DNA of 64,000 bases. It comes from Paracentrotus lividus (Eukaryota > Echinodermata > Echinoidea > Camarodonta > Echinidae). The position numbers and the translations under genes are program-made. The DNA is taken from positions 13,768,878-13,832,877 of the forward strand of contig CALNVZ010002974.1 in the NCBI GenBank assembly GCA_940671915.1. The letters are read 5' to 3'. The notes below the pieces were generated by a model, which had not been told where the DNA came from, did not search any database, and saw only the letters and a program-made list of their open reading frames with translations. Shown piece after piece: positions 24,251 through 34,950 of this stretch. How positions within the stretch are numbered: position 1 is the first letter of the stretch; each line of letters starts with the position of its first letter.

Positions 24251-24668
24251 AGGAGCGGAATTTTTCGGAGGAAATAATCAACATTTTTACAGGTGAGGAA
24301 ATACTAGATGCCAAGTCAACTCCTGCGACGTGAAATATGCATAAATTTGATTACTCGTGCATGTCTAGACTCTAGTCTATCACTCTAACTGTTACATCTC
24401 TAGCGCCCTAGCCCAGGCACGGGACTCTTGCAGCTAGAGGCCAGCCGCGCCGGTCGAGCGCGGCTGGCCTCTACAAGTACAAGCGAAGAGCGCCCTGGGC
24501 CACCAGCGGGCTTGCCTTCACCGGTACCGTATATCGTAAAATTAACAGCTAAACACACCTCACAAGGTCAAATTTAAGCATCTTTCACGTCGCAGGAGTT
24601 TACTTGGCATCGAGCATTTCCTCACCTTTTCAAATGTTGATTATTTCCTCCGAAAAAAATCCGCTCCT
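24251..24668. mobile_element. Foldback element nested in the larger one (418 bp)
   Basis: Arms of about 100 bases (24251-24350 and 24566-24668) are inverted copies: both start AGGAGCGGA, continue TTTCGGAGGAAATAAT and reach CCTGCGACGTGAAA. The centre holds a perfect hairpin (24435-24473). I could not find a convincing target duplication, so the exact ends are uncertain. It differs in sequence from the surrounding AGAGTGA-type element and is best read as a later insertion into it. Confidence 0.72.
24435..24473. repeat. Perfect 16-bp GC-rich hairpin
   Basis: The stem TAGAGGCCAGCCGCGC pairs perfectly with its partner across a 7-base loop CGGTCGA. It is very GC-rich for the window and sits near the middle of the nested foldback, forming its tip. 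Confidence 0.9.
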
Positions 24669-24964
24669 GCAGCTGTGGTTGTCCACCGGCCATGTTGAAA
24701 TATGGTTGTTATGGAAAAAAAATTTCAGTATGCATTGCGCAAGCGCACAGCGCGAAAATAGACGTTCCTGATTGGTCAAAATCTAGCTCTTTGAAAGAGC
24801 GGCGTTTTCGACTCACTCCTTCGAGAGCGGGCGTCCCTGTGATACCGGAGTGAGGTGTGGAAACATATTTTCACTCTTAAAGAGCTAAACTTCACTCGAT
24901 TAGAGTTAAATCAACGTAGCTCGAAATTTCGAGCGATTTTTCACTCATTCACATTTAGAGTGTA

Positions 24965-26526
24965 AACTAGCAAATATATGAAGTGAATGACAAAAGTAAA
25001 AAGTAAAAAAGTACTGAAACAATACTAAATTGTATCCTTCTAGTTGATATCTATATCTGAGCAAACCAATCCAATGATAAAATGGAGACAAAAAATGTAA
25101 GAAATTAGACTTACAAATTGGATACAAATGTTGTAAATGAGACTCAATTGAATTATTATTTAAAAAAACAATCTGTAAAATAATTTTTTTCTTTCCATCC
25201 AATATGGGCCTACTTAGATTTGTTGATTTTTACCCAAAGGAAAACCAGTTGTACACTATTTACCAATAAAATCTAGTTTTGAAGGAAATTGGAACATTTT
25301 ATTAGATTTCACTACCAATTTCACTATGTTTTTCTCCCCAGCGGTGTCCATTACTATCTTCATTCAATACAGCTGAAATTGCAAATCATTCTTTACCAAA
25401 CATTGATTTTGTTGTGTTGTGTTGATGCTGGGAAAACATTGCATTTAGAGACAGATATATATTGTGAAAATAACCTCACAGAGATGTACTTTCTCACTGC
25501 AAAACTAATTAGACTTGCTGTGTTGGTACATATATGAATATTGTTCTCAATTATATTTGTTGTACTGAGATGGATAATGTTTTGATGATATACAGTTTTC
25601 ATAGAATTCAATGATTGAGGCTGCTACATATCTTGATAAGGATTGGTAGGAATTTCATAAAGGGGTTTCTGCTTATAGTGACATTAAACAAAAAAAAAAT
25701 CGTTTTCTTATGATACATGTTTCACATTATCACCTACTTTAGAAGATAAGGAAATTTCATTTTGTAATATATAAATTAATGATTTAATTGTTAAACTTCT
25801 TCTCCAGTCCACATATTCCAATTTTGTGAAGCATCAGTATGAAATTTCAACACTTACATAACCAGGAGTGAATCAAATATAGAAAAATGAAAACTCTTGT
25901 GAGTTCATGTTTGGTTTTTATCTAACACCCTCCCTCCTTCTTTCATGTTATTTTGCGTTAGTTGTTGAAGGATAAAGTCTGAGAGTGGCATTTAGAGACG
26001 GAATGATGCAATGAGGGTTTGGTGTTTGCTCCGGGAAATGAGGACATTCTATCATTGGTCATTGGAGAAGAAAATAAGAAGCCTAACGCTCCTCATATTT
26101 CCTCATAAATTCAAGATGGTCGTGGAGTAGGGGCTTCTGTAACAGAGAGGGTAGAAGTACCACCAACTCCAATAATATAGGATGTGATCATCGAATAGGA
26201 ATGATGCAGGACAATAACTAAAAGGGCATCGCCATCATCGTTTTATTTGAGGGAAAAAGTATGGGGAATATACTTTCCTAAACCCCTGTGGCACCGCACT
26301 AAGAATTCTCATGTAAGAGTCAGTTGCATTGAGAACCTATGCACAACAGAGTTGTACGTAAAAACAGTTAGGGAACAGAAATGATAAAATTAAAATGATA
26401 CAAAATACTGAAGTTAAAGTTTTGAAAAAGTCAAGTCTCTTTTCTCAATGATTTTGGTATTTATGAGGAGTAAAGAGTAAACAGTTCGAGATCTTTCTAT
26501 TGAGGTGCTGCGTTTATGCTAGAAAC
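24965..26526. other. Unique DNA, no gene seen
   Basis: AT-rich. The frames at 25289-25537 and 24945-25202 have no recognisable domain. TTTTTCTCCCCAG near 25323 resembles a plus-strand acceptor, but no exon with a donor can be supported. Confidence 0.5.
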
Positions 26527-26530
26527 TTAA

Positions 26531-27114
26531 AGGGGAATTATCCCCTCAGAGAAATTTAGCTTCAGTGAATGGAGACAAACCCCCAAAACATATTGGGAAA
26601 GTTTCAGAAAAATCAGGCAATGAATAAGAGAGATATGAATTTTTAGATTTTGAGATCACTTATGATATGGAGATCCTCCAATTGGCAACGTGACCATGAT
26701 GTGTGATGTAATGCAGGGAGATCTTTCCCATATCTATTGTACACATTGTACTAAAATCCTCTTTTTTCTTTATTCTAAAGGGAGAATAAAGAATCTTTTT
26801 TGGGGATGACTTGTAAATATATGAAAGTCATAATATATCATGAAAAGAAAAGCTGTTCTATCATTAGAATGAAAAGAAAGAGACATTATGAATAGTTTTT
26901 TGTGCACACTATATGGGGAGTTCTCCCTTTGTGACATCACAAATGGTGACCGCGTTGCCAATGGGAGATTTCCTATGTCATTAGAGATCTCAATATTCAA
27001 ATACTCATAACTTTCTTATCATTTATCCGATTTTCACCAAATCTTCACTAATGTGCTTATTTGATTTTTCTGCTTCCACAGTAAGCCAAGTATCTACAAA
27101 GGGACAATTCTCCT
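26531..27114. mobile_element. Element with about 200-bp inverted arms and TTAA flanks
   Basis: TTAA occurs at 26527-26530 and 27115-27118, right against ends AGGGGAATTATC and, inverted, AGGAGAATTGTC. The two arms stay alignable for roughly 200 bases as inverted copies, with shared words such as ATTGGCAACG, GAGATC and AGGGAG. The 4-bp TTAA duplication is typical of piggyBac and Kolobok elements; ends opening with AGG would suit Kolobok, but I cannot prove it. There is no transposase frame. Confidence 0.78.
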
Positions 27115-27118
27115 TTAA

Positions 27119-28440
27119 AGACTTCAACAACTACCTTAGGGTTTTTAGGGAACAAAATGACAGGTATATACCTACTGAATATATTTCTTCTTTTTAAGTG
27201 TCGTTGGGATTTTGCAAGGGATTCATTTAACTGATTATTTAGCAGCCAACATAATCCATCTAAAAAAAAAACAGACAAATTAAAATCATACCCAAAAGAC
27301 AATAATTACAATCCTACATGTAATGAAAAATCAGAAAGCAGGGTTGTGAAAGCAGACACAAATATGGACATTGACTAAAAGAATTTTCCTTTTTTTTTTT
27401 TTTTTTTTTTTTAAACCGTTTTCTGTTTATCTTTTATATCCTATAGAAGCTAGTTGATCTCTTTTGTACATGTATATCTTGTCTCCCATTAGTTTCTCTC
27501 ACTTCAAATACCTTTAAAAGAAGAACCTATATAGAATATTGCATTTTTCATTATGATCAGTGTCATTTTCAGCGAAAGCATGATTTTTTTTTTAATGGGA
27601 AAAAACAGATGGGAAAAAAGATGTGTAATAACCTGCATATAATCTGGGGTATCATTGGTAGTAGACTTTGTTGAGTAAATTTTGTGGCTTATGGCTAATC
27701 TACCTCTAGATTCATTAATCCCTTTCCCTGTATTAACTGTAGTCATATCTCGAAGAGTAAATCAGAACTCGGCAAATCCATTTGAGTGCAAATGGTTATC
27801 TCTGTGCTTCACAAACTATGAATATCTGTTTCTATGATAATACAAGGGGAGTAACATAATATGTGGAGAGATAGGGGTTTGTAGGAAAGCTACTTTACTT
27901 AAAAACTTACAGCTACATAAAATGCATCAAGAGCATCAAGTCATTTCTCAAGGGCCCATTTCTTAATCCAGGATAAATCTGTCTAATTATTTTTTCACAC
28001 AGTACACATTACAATATTTCATCTTGTCTGAGACTTTATTTGAAAATCTGAAAATGCACGGCCTTAATATCTAGTTTAATCTCGATCCCATTAGCTTATA
28101 AAAACCTGATGATCACTCCTCAATCACAATCTTGGGTAAAAATGTTTTTGCAAGAAATTTGCAAACATCCAGAAGAGAGAAATATAATTATTACACCAAA
28201 AATGAATAGAAAATAAATGAAAATATGAATACAAAAGTGATATGTCTACAGACTTTAAACCAAGAAAATAAATCAAATATTTATTTCTGTCAAATTCTAA
28301 GTCTCACCTAATTTTTTTTTAATCGTCTCAAGTTATCTCCAACTTGCAAGCAATTGCGTATCAAATTTATAGGTAACGTACACTAAATTGTAAAGCAAAT
28401 ATCATCTTTTCCTTTACATTTTAAAGAAAGAGAAGAAAAA
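27119..28440. other. Unique DNA, no gene seen
   Basis: Holds a long T run at about 27389-27412. Short frames only. No element recognised. Confidence 0.5.
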
Positions 28441-28477
28441 TAGCAGATACAGAAGAGAGACAGACAGACAGACAGAC

Positions 28478-28513
<36 letters not shown>

Positions 28514-28700
28514 CAACAGGGAGAGAGAAAGACAAGAGAGGATTAAGAGTAGGAAAGATAAAACAAAAATAATGGAGTTTTAAATGCATGTTATTAATGA
28601 AAGAAAGAAAGTGGGAGAGAGAGAGAGACGGGAAATGGTGGGAGGGAGATGGGTAAATAACAAAGAAAAGAAAAAGGGAAAAAACTAATTAAACCAAATG
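28441..28700. repeat. Purine-rich tract with (GA)n and (CAGA)n
   Basis: Runs of GAGACAGACAGACAGACA and a GA microsatellite near 28481-28510, followed by further purine-rich sequence to about 28700. Confidence 0.85.
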
Positions 28701-28820
28701 TTGAGAATCAGAAACTGAGTGAGAAAGAGAAAAGTGGCAGGGGTACAGGAATAACGATAAAGAAAAAAAAAAATCAAATAATGACAAACATGATGACCCT
28801 GGTTCTGCCAAAAGGCAAAC

Positions 28821-29238
28821 TTATACCTCGTTTACACTGTGACTCGGGTCGCGGGTTCGACACGGCAATCGTGCTCGACACGGCAATTTTATGCCATGTA
28901 AACGGGATCACTTTGATCCGCGACCCGAGTTCAACACGCCTTGTTTGCTCCGCCAAAATCGTAGATTTTGTTCTGGGAGGCGGGTTCGACACGGCAATTT
29001 ATATGTGTGTAAACAGAAAGCCGTGTCGAAGTCGATGACCTTGAGGTCAGATTTGTAATCTGGCTATACACACAACACACATTAATGACACCCTTTACTT
29101 CCGGTCGTGATCTGGTAGCTGTGATGAACTCGCCTTTTTTGATGTGTATAAACACAATCACAGGTTCACTCTTTGCAGTGTAGAACCCTTCTTGGGGATT
29201 CGACACGAGAGCTGAGTCACAATGTAAACGCGGTATAA
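28821..29238. mobile_element. Family C MITE (418 bp, GTTTACA ends)
   Basis: The ends are TTATACCTCGTTTACACTGT and, inverted, TTATACCGCGTTTACATTGT, continuing GACTC: 25 bases with two differences. The interior carries repeated GACACGGCAAT and GGGTTCGAC words. The target duplication is ambiguous because the ends merge with TA/AT: TA (Tc1/mariner-like) or AT (ISL2EU-like) are both possible. There is no transposase. The GGGTTCGA words look like tRNA B boxes, but no A box is nearby. Confidence 0.78.
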
Positions 29239-29255
29239 TTCCCCTCAAACAAACT

Positions 29256-29588
29256 ATCTCTGCGACGGATAAAAAGTATTAGAGACGTCTCCGCGACGTC
29301 TCCGCAACATTTTTCAAAAACTGCGACAAAGCAGTTTCAAAGAACCGTCTCAAAGTTGTTTCCGTGACTCACGAAACGTCTCCGCGACAAATTTTTAAAA
29401 CTTGTCGCGGAGATGTCTCCGCGACGTTTCGTGGGTTGCGGAAACTACTTTGAGACGGTTCTTTGAAATTGCTTTATCACAATTTTTTTAAAATTGTCGC
29501 GGAGACGTCTCTAATACCTTTCATCCGTCGCGGAGACGATATTTTCTATTCTGTCGCGGAGATGTCTCGGTGAAGTGAGATACCACCC
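29256..29588. mobile_element. Family B MITE, copy lacking its left end
   Basis: From CTCTGCGACGGATAAAAAGT onward it follows the interior of the full copy at 15342-15631, and it ends with GTGAGATACCACCC followed by TTA, matching the family's right end and target type. The expected GGGTGGTATCTCACT left end is absent. It has several extra GTCGCGGAGACGTC modules. It lies only 17 bases from the family C MITE. Confidence 0.8.
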
Positions 29589-30790
29589 TTACAAAACATG
29601 GCTGTATTCTGACCGACCATCGATTATGCACAATAGGCAGGAAGTGATTGACCACAATTACACAAGCATGCAATGAAAAAAATAATGTCAAATGGTTTTA
29701 GAGTCTTTCTACCTCAGTTTGCCTCATTCTTAGAATCGTCCTTGCAGTACAAATTGCCCAAGCAAATAAATTGTCTTAGTGTAGAGAAAAGTCATCAGCC
29801 TCCTTTTTATCTTTTCTTTCCTTTTTTTTTCTCCCTTGACTCACGGACCTGGTTTGCATTAAAGTTAGGAGGCCGTGGCGTGTGGACGCCTTGATCCCAG
29901 AGCGAATTAAGGCATTTCGCATTCGACTCGCATTCAAGAAGACGATTTGCTTGATGTTTTCATTAAGCTTTGTCTCATTCTTCACTAAAATGGCAGGGTA
30001 TAAAAGAGTTTGCGACAGAATGAATATGAATGAAGAGTTATTACAAATGACTAATGTAAACATAATCATCTAACAATAAAAAGAATAAAGGAGAAACATT
30101 TAATTAAAATTTAAATGCATTTCTTACATTTATGAGTTCTGCAATATCCTGTTTTAAAAAAATAGGGGTCGTGACCAAAAGGTTATGAATTTCTTTTTCT
30201 TTGACAAAACTCTACCATAGAGAAAAAGAAGGGGAACTAAATGAAGATGGGGTCTATACATTATTTTTTAATCAAGAAATATTATGGTCTGATTCATGAT
30301 ACAGTACAAAAAAGAAAAGAAAAATAAACCATCTAGAATTTTGCAAATATCCTTCCAGACAATGGTGTTTAGAGGTTCATGATACTTATACCAGGGGTCC
30401 CTGGGAATAATTAATTTAATTGCTGGTAAACAAGTATTTTGTACTTATTGATTTCCTTAATTTTAGTTTAAATCTTTACCCAGTAGACAAGAAATATAAA
30501 AGAGTGTGGTGCCAACTGACACAGAAATAAATAGTACTTTTAGTAATACTTTATGCCGTATAAATTTTTCCATCTAAAAGACAAGAACAAAAAGAGAAAT
30601 TAGATAAAGCAAGTACTAAATAGGAGACAATAAGTGTTAAAGAATGTATTTGTATCTTCTTTGGTATCTAAAGCATGCTCATGTCTTGTCTATAAAATGA
30701 AAACTAAAGCAATAATTCCTGTTTTATAGCTGCACCAATATCAGGCTGAACTTTTGCAAGATCAGGGTCGTGCCTTAAAAGTGAATGATA

Positions 30791-30816
30791 AACTTAGGAG
30801 AGAAACTTAGGAGAGA
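30791..30816. repeat. Perfect 13-bp tandem pair
   Basis: AACTTAGGAGAGA is repeated twice head to tail with no mismatch. Confidence 0.85.
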
Positions 30817-32904
30817 AAATAATTCTAGAAAGCAGTAAAAAACAGCTCTGGTTATAAATAAGAAAGAGCTTCCAATTTTTTTCACATGATCATTTCACGG
30901 ATCGTAAACCTTCTTTTGATAAGGAAAAGAGCGGATTAACTTATCCTTTGAAGCAACTTATCTTGTCACATATATTTTATTGTCTCTCTGTCTGTCTATG
31001 TGTCGTTCTATATCTCTGAATCTTTCATATTCTTTGAATCCATCTATCTGCTTTATTTTGCTATGTCATATTATTGTCTTTCACTTATTCTTTTATGTCT
31101 TCGCCCCCCAAAAAACAGTCACAAATTAAGAACAATTGGTCACCTCGTGTTAGCTGGCGACTGTTGGTGATAAGTTGTACCTCATGTATGTCTGTGGCTT
31201 TACTGTGTTATATAACTAAATGTCTTCTATTGAACTTTCTTTCTTTCTCTCTCTCTTTCAACCTGTTTATTTTCCATCTCATTTTCCTCATCAACTGACC
31301 ACATGCTATTTTCTTCATTTCCAATCTTTCCTTGTTTGTTGGTCTTATGAACATATGTCTCTTTCCATATTCCTTGTGCATCCCCTCTTTTCTGCCTCTC
31401 GCTCTCTGGCTTGTGTCCATTTCTTCTAATAATCTAGGTTATAGGCAACCACAGACTTCTCACTATGTCTTGCATTTCATGATAATTGATATTTGAGACT
31501 GCTTTTGCTGGTTAGAAACACTGTTTGTTTTCCCGATAGAAAAACACAATAACACCTTTACACCTAGATGCATACCAAAAGATAAAGAGTATGAGGTATC
31601 TTGAATAATTACAATGTTGAGTATGGCTAAGACTCGCCCCCCCCCCCCTCCCCAATTACAATGGGAAAAGGATAGTTCATTAAACCTGTAGAAATGAGAA
31701 GGGTTAAAATTGCACTTTTCAGAATGATGAATTCATGAAATATAGCCAGTAAAGATTTATTAATATTAAATAAATTACATGATGCTGATGGAGATATTTA
31801 CGATCACATTAGACCTGAAGATGATGTACTTTACAATATAAATATACACAAACTTTGATTTGTATGAGCCTTTACCATAAGGTTCAAACAAACAAAAATG
31901 TATTAACTCGTTGGACACTGAGTTCTCTTGTTCCTATAGGCTTAATACACAAAAGTCCGGGTTCTCATCGTTCATCGGTTAATCAAGAGATAGCAATCAA
32001 ATTTATCCTTTATCAAATCTTGAGAAAAGGTGTCTTGCAATTCCAACAGAGCTATTGCCACAATTTCCTTTCAACAAAATCACCTTTATTGAAAAAGTAC
32101 AATGTAAAAGAGAACATCAATATTTTCCCCAAGGAGAAGTAATGTGTATCTTGTTCACCTTTCTACAAAAATAATGACCAGTGCTGCATAGAAATTCCCC
32201 ATGCTCATGAAGCAAACTTGTCTCTTTCTAGGGTCCATTAGGCACAGAAATTCTAACCAACATCACAGTCGTTAGCAGACATAAAAAGGGTTGGGGTGGG
32301 ACTACACAATGAATATTTGATGATAGAAGCTACAGATCATGACATAGACAGGGTTGACAGCATCATAGATAATGTAAGCTTTTATCTGAAGGCTCATTTC
32401 AGCTGGAAAATACCACTTAGGATCTCGGGCACTGTACTAAAAAATATATATTTATCTGTCTCTGTTTATGAAGAGTTAGGTAGGTGGTACGGAATGTCAC
32501 TGCGAACTGCAAGCATCATTGAAAGTTAAGTGATATGAGCTGTTAAGCTCCATCAATCTAGAATTGGTCTTAATCCTAAGCCATAGGTATTTTTGTTTGA
32601 ACCCTTTACGTAACAAATGTCATAAGCCCAAAACCTATTTCTTTTTGAAATACAACATATAATGTTGTGCATAAATTTGGTGAAATTATGCATATATATT
32701 CAAATGATAATACAGTATATGTCTTTCATGATAAGCCTACAAAATGGGGGAAACGCCATTACAAGCATGCACAACCCATCAGTGTTACTGCATGTTATGT
32801 TGGGAAAGAAAGAAGTAGATCCGTTGTAAAAAAAAATTACATGTATGAATTATTGCCTTCTAATCCTCAGATGGTGATATAAATTTTAAAATATAAAATG
32901 CTCT

Positions 32905-32974
32905 TGTTATTGTTTTGTTTTGTTTTGTTTTGTGTTTTTTTTTTTTGTTTTTTTTGGGGGGGGGGGGGGGGGGG
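32905..32974. repeat. (TTTTG)n / T-rich run joined to G19
   Basis: Four or so TTTTG repeats and T runs pass directly into nineteen G. It is one of the longest G tracts in the window and a likely site of length variation. Confidence 0.9.
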
Positions 32975-34107
32975 CGTTGGCAGGTGAGTTGGGGAGAGGG
33001 GCAAATCATAAAAGCCTCACGGATTGGGAAATATATTATTTCCACTTTCAGGCAGATCTAGAATAGCTATCCCCATTTGTATAACTGCTGGAATATAAAA
33101 CTATAAACAAACATTGAAAGAAAAAGAAATGATTGGTATGTTCAAATCTACTTAAGATAGCATTTTCAAGATATACAATCAAGTAAATTTTAAGCAATCG
33201 GTTTGCACTTTACATACTTTTCTTCGAATCCCAAAGGATTCAATTCAATCTTTCTAATCACCAAATATTCACATCCACGGGGAAATATTAACCTGATTCC
33301 AGATTTCATTAGATTTGTTTGTTTTTATTTCAGAATGTAAACGACAGATTGTAACTTATAGAGTACTAGTTAACGTTTGCTATACTGGTATTTCAGAATA
33401 TATTTGTACCTGAATAAGTATTTTCATTCTAAAGACTAACATTCAATAGGACATTAAATAGAAACAATTTACCGTATTAAGTAATAAAACCCATTGTTTT
33501 GTCAAACTATGCACATTTTCACAAAGGAAATTTATTCAGACTTAATTGATGAGTCAGCAAACATTTGAATGATGTAAAACTTCTACCATTTTCATCCCAA
33601 TATAATTGCTGTTAAAGAATTTGACAGATCAAAACAAAAAATGACATGAAATTTGTACCCCACACGACAAAATTGTTAGAGCAAACGGTAATATACACCT
33701 TACAGTAGTGTGTGAACTTGACCCATATTTCAATACATCTGCTGGAATCGTTTGCTAATTATAACCTATATGTATTACTACACAGAATCAAGGCCACAGA
33801 TTTAATGACCTAATCTAATAATTGATATTACAGTCAAAAGTTTGGAAAAGCATTTAGAAAGAATATCTTGAAGAATTATATGCTGAATGAAGAAGGGAGC
33901 TGGGGGGGGGGGGGGGGGAGGTGTTGAGAATTTTTTGTCATTAACATTTAAATGTTTTTCCATTGAGGTCATCTCATACAACTAAATAAAATGGATACCT
34001 TTATAAGAAAAAGAGGATTATTATTTACACTCTTTTTTTAACTTGTCAATATTCTGTAATCTTTCATAAATGTGATTTTCTTTCCAATTGTACTATTTTA
34101 TAACTGT

Positions 34108-34245
34108 AATTGCTTTCCTCAGAAAAAGTGAGCAAAGAAAATGGGATTCCATCAGGATTCGAACCAGAGGCCTCCTGATTATTAGATAGGTGCTCTACCG
34201 CCTGAGCTATAGAAAGCCCTATAGTGATGTTCATCCCAGAGGCTG
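34108..34245 (-). repeat. tRNA-derived SINE, minus-strand arm
   Basis: On the minus strand: GATGAACATCACTATAGGGC, then TATAGCTCAGGCGGTAGAGC (A box), CCTATCTAATAATCAGG, GGTTCGAATCC (a consensus B box), and a tail CCCATTTTCTTTGCTCA. Compared with the copy at 17537, this B box is intact. The anticodon position would read AAT. Stem pairing is imperfect, and the fixed non-tRNA tail shows it is a SINE. It forms the left arm of an inverted pair with 34254-34490. Confidence 0.78.
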
Positions 34246-34253
34246 GGACAAAC

Positions 34254-34490
34254 GGTATAGCACCTATCTAATAATCAGGGGGGCGTTTCATGAAAGGACT
34301 TGTCGGACGTTTTATCCAACAAACTGTTATAAGCTACTGAAATGCTTGCATCTGATTGGCTAAGAGCAAATTTGTAGAATAAAATGTCCAACGAGTCCTT
34401 TGATGAAATGCACCCCAGGAGGCCTTTTGTTCGAATCCTGATGGAATCCCATTTTCTTTGCTCATTTTTTCTTAGGAAAGTAATTACAGT
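34254..34490 (+). repeat. tRNA-derived SINE, plus-strand arm, split by a MITE
   Basis: Starts within the A box (CGGTATAGCACC), continues CTATCTAATAATCAGG, is interrupted by the MITE at 34279-34415, resumes at AGGCC with TTCGAATCCTGATGGAATCC and the same tail CCCATTTTCTTTGCTCA. With the minus-strand arm it makes an inverted dimer whose arms share nearly 90 bases once the MITE is ignored. Confidence 0.78.
34279..34415. mobile_element. Family A MITE, copy 2 (137 bp), inside a SINE
   Basis: Ends are GGGGGCGTTTCATGAAAGGA and, inverted, GGGTGCATTTCATCAAAGGA. CAG flanks both sides (34276-34278 and 34416-34418), and removing the element plus one CAG restores the uninterrupted AATCAGGAGGCC seen in the other SINE copies, so this is a clean insertion. 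The asymmetric interior lies in the opposite orientation to copy 1. Confidence 0.9.
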
Positions 34491-34564
34491 GCAAGAGCGT
34501 CAAGTCCTCATGAAATGTACTTTTAGCTATGAGATGCAACATATAATAATTAAGTAATTGCTTG

Positions 34565-34950
34565 TATTTCACTCTTTTTATTATGTATTCAAATTTATTT
34601 TTTAAATGATAGAATGTGACTTTTAATTAACCTATATTGTTTTAAAAGTTTGTAAAATGTTTTTCGATTGACAAAAACTAAAGTTAAATTAAAATGAACT
34701 GAAATGTTCTTATCTTTGGACACAACCTCATAGAGCAATGATGGTGTAGGTATTTCACTTTTTTATTATTGTTGCTGTTTGTTTGATTTTGATATTTTTT
34801 TAAAATTATAAAATATGATTGTATTCACACTTTGATATAACCTATATTGTTTTAAATCTTTTTCAATTGACAAAAAATACCATTGAACTAAAATGAACTG
34901 AAATGATCTTATCACTGGAGAAGAGGCTCATAGAGCAATGATGGTGTTGG
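34565..34950. repeat. Tandem duplication, about 186-200 bp unit
   Basis: Two units start TATTTCACT (34565 and 34751). Both contain CCTATATTGTTTTAAA, AAAATGAACTGAAATG and CATAGAGCAATGATGGTGT in the same order. Divergence is moderate, with small indels, so the duplication is not recent. Confidence 0.85.

Larger units (their letters stand above)
24011..24964. mobile_element. Complex foldback element with CACTCTAAATG ends and TA flanks
   Basis: The ends are TACACTCTAAATG and, as reverse complement, TACACTCTAAATG again, with the shared continuation GAGTGAAAAA; TA can be read as the target duplication. Just inside the left end lies a palindrome (24024-24234) with arms of about 95 bases made of AGAGTGA words. 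A second, unrelated foldback (24251-24668) follows, then about 200 bases including a GC-richer part and a right terminal zone (about 24855-24964). No transposase frame exists. The superfamily is unsure; a TA duplication would fit Tc1/mariner-like elements. Confidence 0.75.
29592..34100. other. Unique DNA, no gene seen
   Basis: AT-rich. Contains a 13-bp tandem pair (30791-30816), a C12 run (31637-31648), a (TTTTG)n run leading into G19 (about 32905-32974), and a G17 run (33902-33918). Frames of up to 105 codons have no recognisable domain. Confidence 0.5.

Noticed and set aside
24245-24676. GCTG as target duplication of the nested foldback
   Set aside because: On the right side GCTG is not next to the element end; no flanking match of two or more bases could be fixed.
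28850-28862. tRNA B box (GGGTTCGA words)
   Set aside because: No A box at the right distance; the word is part of the family C MITE and recurs there.
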